The notes under the pieces: generated by a model
Database searches by the model: none
The model's input: the letters and a program-made list of their open reading frames with translations, nothing else
Told to the model about the DNA's origin: nothing
Source of the DNA: a virus
DNA length: 28,550 nucleotides
Direction: 5' to 3' (one strand)
Virus record (IMG/VR): IMGVR_UViG_3300030085_003258
Coordinates: 1-28,550 of that record
Made by a program: the position numbers and the translations under genes
Part shown: piece after piece, positions 1 to 8,245 of the stretch
How the letters are laid out: every line of letters starts with the position of its first letter
Numbering within the stretch: the first letter of the stretch is position 1

Positions 1-1319
1 TTAGTGAAAGCATAAACCTCAAAGGGGATCTGTACTTTCTTACAGAACCATGTCAGGTTCATCAGTTGCTTAACAGTGTCAAGGATAACATCACCCATAG
101 AACCAGACCAGTCCAGCACGAAGATCATGCCGTGGTTCTTACCATCAGGAAGCACGGTAACTTTCTTGAACAGATCGTCGTTGTACTTGTAAGTATGAAG
201 TGACTTAGTATCAAGCACACCAGTGCGAGATGTTGCCTGACGAGCATAAGCATCGGCAGACTTCTTGCACTCAAACTCCTTCACAAGGTAGTTTACTTCC
301 TTCTGAGCAGACTTTTTATATGTTTTGTATGCAGTATCTGGACCCTCAAAAATATCACCCCAGAACTCCATACGCTCTGCCTGCTTCTCATTGAAACACT
401 TGGTGATATAAGCAGTGAGATCCTTAGAGTCAACGATAACGTTCTCCATGATCATCTCAGGGAGTTCTACATAGGTAGTCTCGCTGTGATACTCAGAATT
501 GTTAGCAAGTTCTTCAGCATTCTCATCAAAAGCACGCTGAGTTTTAGACTCATTCTCATCATAAGTATCGCCACCTCCACTGTAAGAAGGAGTCTCAAGA
601 TCTGCATCATCGGCATCACGATCAGCACGATGATCTTCCTCAGGATCACTATCAGTGAACCACTCCTTATTCTCACCTTCCTCACCTTGCTGCTCAGATT
701 GTTCGCCATCGGTGCTTTGCTGTTCACCCTGTTGCTGAGGCATAGGGGCAGGAGTCTGCTGCTTCTCCTGTTGCTTCAGGTAGTCAACAATATCCTCACA
801 AATAGCGAGTACATCTTCAAAGGTCTCAGCGTTAGCAACACGGGTAACAAACTGATCCTCAGCATCATTGGCGAAGGGAATCATAGCGAAAGAACCAACC
901 TTGAAGTGCAGGTTGATACGATCAATGAATGACAGACGCTTAAGATCAATCTCTTGAATCTCAAAGAAATCCTGATCATTCAGTTCTTCATAACCCTGAT
1001 AGAAACTACGAGACAGACCAGGAAACTTACGCTTCATAAGTTTCTCAATGCGAGCATCCTCAACAACGTTCACAAAGTCTTTAGGAACTTTGTTGCGAAC
1101 GGACTCACGCCAATCAACGTCAGGGGTGTATAGTGCATGACCAACCTCATGACCCACCAGCATATCGTAGACAGTCGCAGATGCCTTATCCCAGATGGGA
1201 AGCGTCAGCACACGGCGAAGGGTGTCAAAGGATGCAGTGGGCACCTTACGGTGCTCAACGATCAGGTTCTCAGTGGCGAGGAGTTTGGCGAGGTTGCCCT
1301 TGATTTCTTGGTTGATCAT
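1..1319 (-). CDS. VWA-domain protein with HExxH metallopeptidase motif (CobT-like), partial
   Basis: Reading frame open from ATG at 1319 to the left window edge (439 codons visible, C-terminus missing). Residues 57-61 are HEVGH, a zincin motif, followed by an N-VVEDARIE segment (about 84-92) that could supply a third metal ligand. Residues about 185-250 are a Gln/Glu/Asp-rich low-complexity linker. Near the visible end, residues 403-407 read DWSGS, the DxSxS MIDAS metal site of a von Willebrand A domain. This peptidase-plus-VWA layout recalls CobT/CoxE-type proteins that partner with MoxR/CobS AAA+ ATPases; cyanophages commonly carry a cobS-like gene, which is not in this window. Its role in the phage is unknown. 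It follows the tail-fibre gene on the same strand after 89 bases. The domain calls are firm; the function is inference. Confidence 0.85.
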   Translation of the reverse strand, partial: MINQEIKGNLAKLLATENLIVEHRKVPTASFDTLRRVLTLPIWDKASATVYDMLVGHEVGHALYTPDVDWRESVRNKVPKDFVNVVEDARIEKLMKRKFPGLSRSFYQGYEELNDQDFFEIQEIDLKRLSFIDRINLHFKVGSFAMIPFANDAEDQFVTRVANAETFEDVLAICEDIVDYLKQQEKQQTPAPMPQQQGEQQSTDGEQSEQQGEEGENKEWFTDSDPEEDHRADRDADDADLETPSYSGGGDTYDENESKTQRAFDENAEELANNSEYHSETTYVELPEMIMENVIVDSKDLTAYITKCFNEKQAERMEFWGDIFEGPDTAYKTYKKSAQKEVNYLVKEFECKKSADAYARQATSRTGVLDTKSLHTYKYNDDLFKKVTVLPDGKNHGMIFVLDWSGSMGDVILDTVKQLMNLTWFCKKVQIPFEVYAFT

Positions 1320-1408
1320 GCGTCTGTCTCTCAACTGAAATAAGTATAGGGGATGACCCGACGAGCGGACCACCCCCTGTGACAGTTATTGAATTGGCAC
1401 AGGGTGCC
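1320..1408 (-). promoter_or_regulatory. Intergenic segment with possible -10 and ribosome-binding site for the VWA gene
   Basis: This 89-base gap separates the fibre gene stop from the VWA gene start. On the minus strand a TATACT hexamer lies at about 1350-1355 and a GAGAGAC purine stretch precedes the ATG at 1319. No convincing -35 and no CTAAATA/ATAAATA late motif is visible, so the promoter call is weak and read-through from the fibre gene is possible. Confidence 0.25.
1371..1406. other. Imperfect inverted repeat just after the tail-fibre stop codon
   Basis: CCCTGTG at 1375-1381 is the reverse complement of CACAGGG at 1398-1404, with a 16-base loop; the outer arms can pair further if two C residues bulge. 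It starts 3 bases past the fibre gene stop on the minus strand. There is no T-tract on that strand, so it is not a textbook intrinsic terminator. It may stabilise the mRNA 3' end or be a weak termination or pause site. Confidence 0.4.
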
Positions 1409-4400
1409 TCAGAGTTTCATAATGAATGTAAGAGCATACCATGGTGGTGCAACACCAAGAATTTGGTGCTTGTGATTTTTATTGTTGATTGGAAGAGTGC
1501 CAGATGTTCCATGAGTATGACCTTGACCCGTGTCGGCATCATTGAGATCATTCATTTGTCCATTATTTGATGTTGCTCCTCCAGTATATCCATCATGAGA
1601 ACCACCACCATAGTTGTTGATTCCAGCAGAAATAGGAATAGCAGCGGTGATACCAGTCAAATGATTCAAAATAGCTCCTGAACCAACACTTGCTGTGTGT
1701 CCATGATCTCCTTCATTTGGCATTGTAACAAATCCTATTGGTGCTGGTCTCAGTTGAGCAAAATGGACCATATGAATGGGAGTTTGCTGTGTACGATTCT
1801 GAAAGTTTTGACCACTATCACCACCTGGAATAGTGTCACCAGAATCATCATCGGTGCCACCACCACTAACATTGTGACTATGATCCCATTGTGATCCATC
1901 CATACTATGTGCGTGTTGACCAGTTCCTCCGACGTTGACAGTTACATTTTGATTATCATATTCAAACGAAACACTCTCCAACTCTGCCGAATTGTGACCA
2001 TGCCTCATGCCATGTCTATGCTTTGGGATTTGAGGTCTTGTTAATTCATGACTATCAATAGTAAACTGACTAGTATCAATCGCAATGCCCCATGATGTTC
2101 CATTCAAATCAGTGGCATTTTCAGTATCTTTATATTTGTGTCCACCCTTCTGATTTTCACTAATAGTTCCCATGGTGCCGTTTCCATCACCACCACCAGG
2201 ATTAACAAGTACTTGTGTGGGAGCTGGAGTTACTAAATTAGCAGCTCCTGCTGGACTTGTATAACTTTGACCAAGAACAAATCGTCCTCTCAGATCTGGC
2301 GTGGTGATATTTATACCCTTTCTGCTGGTGTAAGTACCACCATCACATGGAGCATAACCCCTAGGAATAACCGTAGTATGTCCAGTGGATACAGAAGAAG
2401 TATCAGCACTGGTAGAGTACATAATTACGGAAGCAATCGGCAGAGCGTGCTTCATGACTGCTTCTTGCATTTCATTATTAAACTCATTACCTAGAGTGGT
2501 ATAACTTAGTTTATTCGGCGCACCCTCTACTGGATTTAATTTAATCCTTTGCATCTCAACATAGCCATCATAAGCCTCAATATCACCAGTTGATTCTAAT
2601 TTACCTACTCTTACTGTTGCCATGTCACCACCACTGGTACTATTTGAAGTCCCAATGTTACCAAGTCCAGTCTTAAATATATACTTTAACGAATTGACAT
2701 CAAGACCCATGAATCCAGAGTTAGCAGCATTACTCTTGTAATACCTAAGTTCCATACCTCTGACACCATTTGCAGCAGAGGAGGGAGTATCAGCACCACT
2801 ACCACCACCACCAACGGAGATGATAGGATCCGTAAGGTCAACAACCTCGGTATTTACATAAGTTGTAGTACCATTAACTGTTAGATCTTTGGTGACTACT
2901 AAGTTATGATTGATTGTTGTTGTGCCCGTGTTCGCGCCCATGCTGATGTTAGTAGCACCAGTGAACGTATTCATTGTCACAGAAGCAATGTTAGCAGTAG
3001 TAACAGCTGTCAGGAAATTAGTTGTTTCTGCTGTAGTAGTAATTTCAAGAGTCCTAGGACCAGTATCATCAGTGGTGCTATCGTACTGACCAACCAACTC
3101 AATATCACTGTAAATCTTAAGTTTATCACTCTTCAAATTAGTGATAGATGTTCCACCCGACCTTCCAGCCGCTGTAGCAGTAGAAGCAGCAACATTCACT
3201 GTTTCTGCACTAGTGGCAAAATTAACTGTATCTGATGTAGTAGTATAATTAAAGGTTGATGCAGTTGAAGTAAGATTACCACCATTGGCTGCTATATCAC
3301 CAGAAACAGTCAGATCATTGTCAAACAGAACATCACCAGTACCAACATGAAGTGATGCAGTAGGTGCAGTCTGGTTGATACCGAACTTACCCGTTGTAAT
3401 ATAAGGTTCTGGTTGCTCGAATAGTTGAACGGTTTGATCAGTTGTCTCAGTATGTGATTCTTCAATGGATGTGAGATGACCAACACCAATTAAACCGATA
3501 TGTCTATAATCACCGATAAAAGGTTTTGTTGGATCAGTATTACCAGCTGTACCAACGTAGATGTATCCTTCATGTCTAGATTTACGGTTAATAGTTGGTT
3601 TATATCTAATATCACCAGGGAATTCACCTTCATTACCAGGAATAGGTTTAGTGTTATTAACGTTCAATATAAATTGTTTATTATTACCACTAGCAAATCC
3701 TGCTGATACGTCAGATACCTTTTTTCTGAGACAAAGGTCATGACTAATTAATGCTCTATTACTAACCTTCTCATTAGAGACTTCAGCACCTCTATTACAT
3801 TTAGTTAAGTTATCGAAGTTATTTGGAAGATTGTTTCCTTGACCACCATTAGTAGCAAGATTACCTGCAATATAAACGTTCTTTGTACCTGCAACATAAG
3901 GAACATATTCTTCATTAACAGCAACAGCAGATCCTGCAACTCTCAAGATTGGTTTGTCAAGAATCTCAACTTCACCAGTAATAGCGTTAATCTTCTGATT
4001 ACCAACATACAGATCACCGTATGCGTTTAGACCAGAATAGAATACAACACCAGCGCGACGACGCTGTGACTGTGAATAAAGAACTTCTTTATCATTGAGA
4101 ACAATTTCCTGTTTGGATGGGAAACCAGTTGAGTAGTTACCCGAACCAAATCCAGTATACTCAAATGTCTGGTTACCAGCACGAACCTGTGAAGTTCTTC
4201 TCAGTTCGATTTCAATCTCAGGAATATTTGAATTGAATGCGATCAATCTATTTTCTTGACCAGAAGTTGCCTTTCCTGTCAATGCATTGAGTGCAGGAGT
4301 ATATCCAGCATCAGCAACAAATGTAGCAACTGCTTCCTTCGTAATAGAAGATCTATCATCGTTCTGATATACTAAACCATGAACTAAATTGTCAGCAACT

Positions 4401-7375
4401 GAAACTGCGGCAGGTGGGTCAAAATCATGATTATCTTTATCAAGATCAGGATAAATCTTAGAAACATCTTGAGAATACTTCAAGAAACCAAATTCGTTAT
4501 CTGAAGCGTTGAACTGATCTCCTGTAGGTGCAACGTCAGCAAGAAGAACAGTCAGATAGTAAATACCATCCTGCTCACCAGGAATATGTCTTAGAATAGT
4601 ATCAGATCTATAAATGAAATAGATTCTATCAAACGGAGCAGTTTGATTAGTGTTAGAATTAGTATTATACTCTTTAATTACATTATTTGCATCGGTTCTT
4701 CTTGCAATAACATAACCAACGATAGGAGGTCTCGCATTAAGTTCAGTCTTAGGAATGACATAACGCAGACGATAAGTTCTATCAGCTAACTGTCTATCAT
4801 CAGAAACTCTTTTGAAGAAAATATTCTCTGTATTTGTTATGGTGCTTGCAGTGTAAATACTATTTGGATTAGTAAGAACTTGATGAATACCATTGTTTGT
4901 ATTTGATTTTACAGCAAGATACCAGTTTTCTTGCGTTGGATCATATCTCAGTGGAGATTTCTGAATATTTCTATAAACTTTGATTTGATTTACATCTCCT
5001 GGTGCATCAATGTTAATCTCAATACCATTGTTTGCATTTGATTCAGTATCAGAAATCTTAAATGTATAAGCATCTACAACATACACAAAATATTCAGTAG
5101 TTAAACTAAGAGTCTGTACTGTTCCACTCTGCTGAACTTGAGGAAGTTGTCCCGTAGTTGGAACATCAGCAATTACTCTGCGACGGAAGAATACTTTATC
5201 ACCAGTAGAGAAACCATGAGGGAAAGTACCTGTTGAGAATGTCTCAAGGCTTGAATTTACTTCAACATCAAATCTTGGAAGTTCTGGATTTGTATCAGAA
5301 ACAAATGCTTTTACTGTGAGGGTAGATCCTAAAGCTCTAGTAGATCTAATGTTTACAATACTATTTGAGGCAAGAGGATTAGAAAGATCTGCACCAGCTC
5401 TAGCATCTTCTTCTGAAGGTGCAATTTTAAATGTCGTATTAGTTACCTTAATGGCATAATAAAGTCTATTAGACTCCATGCCTAATGGTAGATAACCTGT
5501 GCTACTGTAAATTCTGATAGGAGTAGCAGTCTCAAATTCGTTTGGTTGGTTTGTGGTAAACGTATTGTCAGCAGTATTTACATTAAAAATTTCATGTTCT
5601 TCAATACCACTAGGATCAATTTCTGCTTCATATACATCTAAAGCACTAGTAGCAGGATTACTGAGTTTTACATAAATCCTGTCAGCCTTTTTACCACCAA
5701 TTTTATAGTCGTTAATGTTGAATATTGGTGCCTCAGATGCATCTCTCTGCTCAAACAAGAACAATTTAGTTCCAGTAGTATTAGCAGATAAACCTGCCCT
5801 ACTCTTTTGAACATCTAATGGATAATACTGAACATCACTTTCAAGAGTTGATAATGCCTGAGGTGGGACAATGTGAGTAATCTTACCCTTCTTATCAAGT
5901 GTAAATGAGTCAGGACGGAAACCATCAGCAACCAGTGCTTGTGTACCAAAGTTAGAGTTAGAGTTGGTGATAGAATAATCACCACCAGATTCAATCAAGT
6001 GCTGCTCAGCGTAACCAACGGCGAACACCGAAACTGACTGAATGAACGCATTGTTAGATACACGGATATGATAATGTCTCCAACCAGTGGTAGCATCACC
6101 ACGATAATATACACCTCTACTAGAATCTTGGTGTAGAGAAACAGCATCAGATGCGCCGCCATCTTTAACAAACTGTGGTGGATCTAATGTTTCAGTAAAC
6201 TTAACAAAGGCATTATCATCTTTCTGAAGAGAAACACCAGTAAACTGGGCAACAACCATGGATTTAAATCCACTGACTTTGCTACCATCTGCCCACAGAC
6301 CACAAAGACCATAAGTAGATCTCAGCGAACAGTTGAAGATATATGGTGAAGATGAATCAACAGTATCAATCTCAGCCTTAACAATAGCACTAGCAACCGC
6401 AGAAGATGGAATACTGCCTGGAGTTAAACCATTCTCAGTAATTACTAATTCAGTATCATTATTAACACTAGTAACATAATAAGTTCCATTCAAATCAGTA
6501 TATGAACCAGAAACCTTTTCAATAGTGATTTGTTGTCCTTCAAACACTTCATGAGGACCATCAGTTACAATAGTAACCAGTGCGCCAGAAACACTTGCTG
6601 AAGCGATTTCTTTCTGACCTGCCTGTTGCAGAGGACCAACAATTCTGTTCTCCTGGGTTCTTGATTCTAACTCACCAGGAGTTGTAGGAATAGATGCAAA
6701 TGCTCTTGCTGCTTTTGCATAGAAGAGATCCAGATCACTCTGGTCGGCATATGTAAAGCAAGTAACTTTATGGTGGGAATAGTCAGAGTTTACAATCGCG
6801 ATACTGGCGGGATCATTGTAAACACCACCATTACCAGAAACATCAGATGTAGGAAGAGCATCAAACAGCGAGAACTGCCAGAAATAACATGCACCAGTTA
6901 CTTTGAAGATTGATGTTCTGGCAATAGAATTTTCACTAGGGTTAGGAACATAACGTGGTCGGACTCTAGTCTTTCTCAAGTCCATACCAACCAGAGAAGT
7001 ACCTCTAGGTACAACTAATCCACCCTCAGTAGAGTTGAACTTAACAAGATCGTTAGCAGGATCTAGAATGTCAAAGTTAGACTGGTCAGACAGTTCAGGA
7101 ACTTCAGCGGTATTTGCCTTACCAGGACGGTTATCAATGATATACTCGCCAGGAGACAAGTTGATCGTAAACTGATCATACTTGTCATTATTTTGACCCT
7201 GAATATATGAAAATCTTGCAACTTCCAGCAGCGCACGCTGGATAGTTTTGAACGGTCTCGTAGGAGAGTTGCCGTTATTTGAAATCAAATCTGACGCATT
7301 AAAATCGTCAGGGTTTACATATAACATTCTTCCAGTTCTGGAAGCAATCAAGTTAGTTAATCTGGTTAATGCCAT
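1409..7375 (-). CDS. Large tail-fibre-type structural protein with tail-collar domain (1988 aa)
   Basis: Very large virion protein, probably a distal fibre or appendage that contacts the host. The N-terminus has a GNSPTRPFKTIQRALLE segment (about residues 34-50) typical of right-handed beta-helix (pectate-lyase-like) proteins. The middle is long, Thr/Asn/Ser-rich and beta-repetitive. At about 1645-1720 a phage tail-collar region is seen (PRGYAPCDGG, then TPDLRGRFVLG). The last 250 residues are Gly/His-rich with seven HxH motifs and end in VAPPWYALTFIMKL, a hydrophobic C-terminus common in fibre tips. The ATG at 7375 has no strong Shine-Dalgarno sequence but is the first ATG after a late-promoter-like ATAAATA at 7409-7415. 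It is transcribed away from the hub block and isolated by a terminator. Cyanophage homologues are usually labelled structural or tail-fibre-like; the receptor-binding role is inferred. Confidence 0.85.
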   Translation of the reverse strand: MALTRLTNLIASRTGRMLYVNPDDFNASDLISNNGNSPTRPFKTIQRALLEVARFSYIQGQNNDKYDQFTINLSPGEYIIDNRPGKANTAEVPELSDQSNFDILDPANDLVKFNSTEGGLVVPRGTSLVGMDLRKTRVRPRYVPNPSENSIARTSIFKVTGACYFWQFSLFDALPTSDVSGNGGVYNDPASIAIVNSDYSHHKVTCFTYADQSDLDLFYAKAARAFASIPTTPGELESRTQENRIVGPLQQAGQKEIASASVSGALVTIVTDGPHEVFEGQQITIEKVSGSYTDLNGTYYVTSVNNDTELVITENGLTPGSIPSSAVASAIVKAEIDTVDSSSPYIFNCSLRSTYGLCGLWADGSKVSGFKSMVVAQFTGVSLQKDDNAFVKFTETLDPPQFVKDGGASDAVSLHQDSSRGVYYRGDATTGWRHYHIRVSNNAFIQSVSVFAVGYAEQHLIESGGDYSITNSNSNFGTQALVADGFRPDSFTLDKKGKITHIVPPQALSTLESDVQYYPLDVQKSRAGLSANTTGTKLFLFEQRDASEAPIFNINDYKIGGKKADRIYVKLSNPATSALDVYEAEIDPSGIEEHEIFNVNTADNTFTTNQPNEFETATPIRIYSSTGYLPLGMESNRLYYAIKVTNTTFKIAPSEEDARAGADLSNPLASNSIVNIRSTRALGSTLTVKAFVSDTNPELPRFDVEVNSSLETFSTGTFPHGFSTGDKVFFRRRVIADVPTTGQLPQVQQSGTVQTLSLTTEYFVYVVDAYTFKISDTESNANNGIEINIDAPGDVNQIKVYRNIQKSPLRYDPTQENWYLAVKSNTNNGIHQVLTNPNSIYTASTITNTENIFFKRVSDDRQLADRTYRLRYVIPKTELNARPPIVGYVIARRTDANNVIKEYNTNSNTNQTAPFDRIYFIYRSDTILRHIPGEQDGIYYLTVLLADVAPTGDQFNASDNEFGFLKYSQDVSKIYPDLDKDNHDFDPPAAVSVADNLVHGLVYQNDDRSSITKEAVATFVADAGYTPALNALTGKATSGQENRLIAFNSNIPEIEIELRRTSQVRAGNQTFEYTGFGSGNYSTGFPSKQEIVLNDKEVLYSQSQRRRAGVVFYSGLNAYGDLYVGNQKINAITGEVEILDKPILRVAGSAVAVNEEYVPYVAGTKNVYIAGNLATNGGQGNNLPNNFDNLTKCNRGAEVSNEKVSNRALISHDLCLRKKVSDVSAGFASGNNKQFILNVNNTKPIPGNEGEFPGDIRYKPTINRKSRHEGYIYVGTAGNTDPTKPFIGDYRHIGLIGVGHLTSIEESHTETTDQTVQLFEQPEPYITTGKFGINQTAPTASLHVGTGDVLFDNDLTVSGDIAANGGNLTSTASTFNYTTTSDTVNFATSAETVNVAASTATAAGRSGGTSITNLKSDKLKIYSDIELVGQYDSTTDDTGPRTLEITTTAETTNFLTAVTTANIASVTMNTFTGATNISMGANTGTTTINHNLVVTKDLTVNGTTTYVNTEVVDLTDPIISVGGGGSGADTPSSAANGVRGMELRYYKSNAANSGFMGLDVNSLKYIFKTGLGNIGTSNSTSGGDMATVRVGKLESTGDIEAYDGYVEMQRIKLNPVEGAPNKLSYTTLGNEFNNEMQEAVMKHALPIASVIMYSTSADTSSVSTGHTTVIPRGYAPCDGGTYTSRKGINITTPDLRGRFVLGQSYTSPAGAANLVTPAPTQVLVNPGGGDGNGTMGTISENQKGGHKYKDTENATDLNGTSWGIAIDTSQFTIDSHELTRPQIPKHRHGMRHGHNSAELESVSFEYDNQNVTVNVGGTGQHAHSMDGSQWDHSHNVSGGGTDDDSGDTIPGGDSGQNFQNRTQQTPIHMVHFAQLRPAPIGFVTMPNEGDHGHTASVGSGAILNHLTGITAAIPISAGINNYGGGSHDGYTGGATSNNGQMNDLNDADTGQGHTHGTSGTLPINNKNHKHQILGVAPPWYALTFIMKL

Positions 7376-7408
7376 CTGAAGTTATTATACAAAATGGTTC
7401 TTCTGGGT

Positions 7409-7415
7409 TATTTAT
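7409..7415 (-). promoter_or_regulatory. T4-type late promoter motif upstream of the tail-fibre gene
   Basis: The minus strand reads GATAAATAAC here, matching the core ATAAATA of T4-like late promoters (TATAAATA; CTAAATA in cyanophages). It lies 34 bases upstream of the fibre gene ATG and directly downstream of a terminator, which is where an independent late promoter is needed. Confidence 0.55.
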
Positions 7416-7419
7416 CTAT

Positions 7420-7450
7420 AAAAAAAGATCAGGCACAAAGTACCTGATCT
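7420..7450 (-). terminator. Intrinsic terminator ending the hub/speD transcript
   Basis: On the minus strand, AGATCAGG (7450-7443) pairs with CCTGATCT (7433-7426) around a 9-base loop, an 8-bp stem, followed at once by a run of seven T residues (7426-7420). It begins 33 bases past the stop of the last small gene of the hub block, so it closes that operon and insulates the fibre gene. Confidence 0.85.
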
Positions 7451-7483
7451 CTAACACTTCCTTCACACGGAAATTAAATTTTA

Positions 7484-7654
7484 TCACTCATTTTGCATTG
7501 TGTCAAGCATGTATTCTACTGTGTTGGCGACATCATCCATAGCGTCACGCAGGAATGGTTGTTGACCAGATTCTTGCCGCATGTCATTTTTTTCGTCCGT
7601 AAGAGTCCATCGCCATTGTCTTGTGGGTTGTGAGTACCAGAGATTGATTTTCAT
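7484..7654 (-). CDS. Small conserved-looking hypothetical protein (56 aa)
   Basis: A 56-codon frame starts with ATG at 7654 and ends with TGA at 7484. The start overlaps the stop of the preceding gene as ATGA (7651-7654), the usual sign of translational coupling, and it is the last gene before the terminator at 7420-7450. The protein begins MKINLWYSQPTRQWRWTLT and is rich in Trp, Asp and Met, with a DAMDDVANTVEYMLDTM helix near the C-terminus. Similar short proteins with a KINLWY...WRWTLT start are, from memory, present in other T4-like cyanophages, but I know of no function. No membrane segment or signal peptide is seen. Confidence 0.75.
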   Translation of the reverse strand: MKINLWYSQPTRQWRWTLTDEKNDMRQESGQQPFLRDAMDDVANTVEYMLDTMQNE

Positions 7655-7911
7655 TCGGGTAAAGTGCTTTCGGGATCTAATTCTATACCGCTCAACATTG
7701 GGTGTAAACCTTCTTCCAACAAATATGCAGACTTCTGATGAATTAGTTCAATGGAAACTGTAGGAGAACCTATCACTTCTGCTAAAACTGCTTCATCATT
7801 CTGAGTTTCACCATCCAAAGAGTCAAACGTAAAAGGAATACCATTGAGAAAGTATGCCTTTACAATCCCTTCTTCATCGGTGATGACATGTTTAGCGGTT
7901 ACTTTATACAT
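7651..7911 (-). CDS. Hypothetical protein (86 aa) downstream of speD
   Basis: The ATG at 7911 follows the speD stop by one base, and the TGA overlaps the next gene's ATG, so it lies in a continuous translated operon. The sequence is acidic (many Asp and Glu) with two predicted short helices and a beta-rich N-terminal part (MYKVTAKHVITDEEGIVKAY). It has no recognised domain, membrane segment or metal motif. Its position next to speD does not reveal a polyamine role; it may simply be a late accessory gene. It is accepted as real because of its spacing and because the frame is open between two precisely abutting genes. Confidence 0.7.
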   Translation of the reverse strand: MYKVTAKHVITDEEGIVKAYFLNGIPFTFDSLDGETQNDEAVLAEVIGSPTVSIELIHQKSAYLLEEGLHPMLSGIELDPESTLPE

Positions 7912-7912
7912 A

Positions 7913-8245
7913 TTAGCGTTTGATACATTTTAGGTTGTAATCTCTCGCCTTGAGTGCCTCAATCATATGCATCATCGCCACTTCTGGATTCGTGTCCCCA
8001 CATGTAAAAACATCTAGGGCGGCAGACCCTCGCTCGGGCCAAGTGTGGATACTGATGTGACTCTCAGAGAGTAATGCTACTATAGTAACACCTTGTGGTT
8101 CAAACTTATGGGATGAAATATCCAATAAGGTTAAACTAGTTTTATTTAGAGACTGAATGATATGCTCTTTTAAATAGTTTTCATCATCAAGAAGTTCTCG
8201 GGGGCATTCATACACCTCCGTGAAACAATGTTTACCAAGTGTCAT
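7913..8245 (-). CDS. speD: S-adenosylmethionine decarboxylase proenzyme
   Basis: Makes decarboxylated S-adenosylmethionine, the aminopropyl donor for spermidine synthesis. The 110-aa length suits the short prokaryotic class. The self-processing site is intact: LLSESHISIHTWPE places Glu61-Ser62 at the cleavage point, with Ser62 becoming the pyruvoyl group; His67 and Cys82 (in DVFTCGD) occupy the positions of the catalytic His and Cys in bacterial SpeD. The ATG at 8245 overlaps the stop of the upstream needle-like gene by one base (TAATG), so the enzyme is translated together with virion proteins. speD is a known auxiliary metabolic gene of T4-like cyanophages, probably host-derived. A role in polyamine supply for DNA packaging or for host physiology during infection is inference. 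Confidence 0.95.
   Translation of the reverse strand: MTLGKHCFTEVYECPRELLDDENYLKEHIIQSLNKTSLTLLDISSHKFEPQGVTIVALLSESHISIHTWPERGSAALDVFTCGDTNPEVAMMHMIEALKARDYNLKCIKR

Noticed and set aside
486-932. Plus-strand 148-aa open frame opposite the VWA gene
   Set aside because: Hydrophobic Leu/Ile-rich translation of the acidic linker read in antisense; no ribosome-binding site and fully inside a convincing minus-strand gene.
2305-2316. TATTTAT match inside the tail-fibre gene
   Set aside because: Far from any start on the minus strand; expected by chance.
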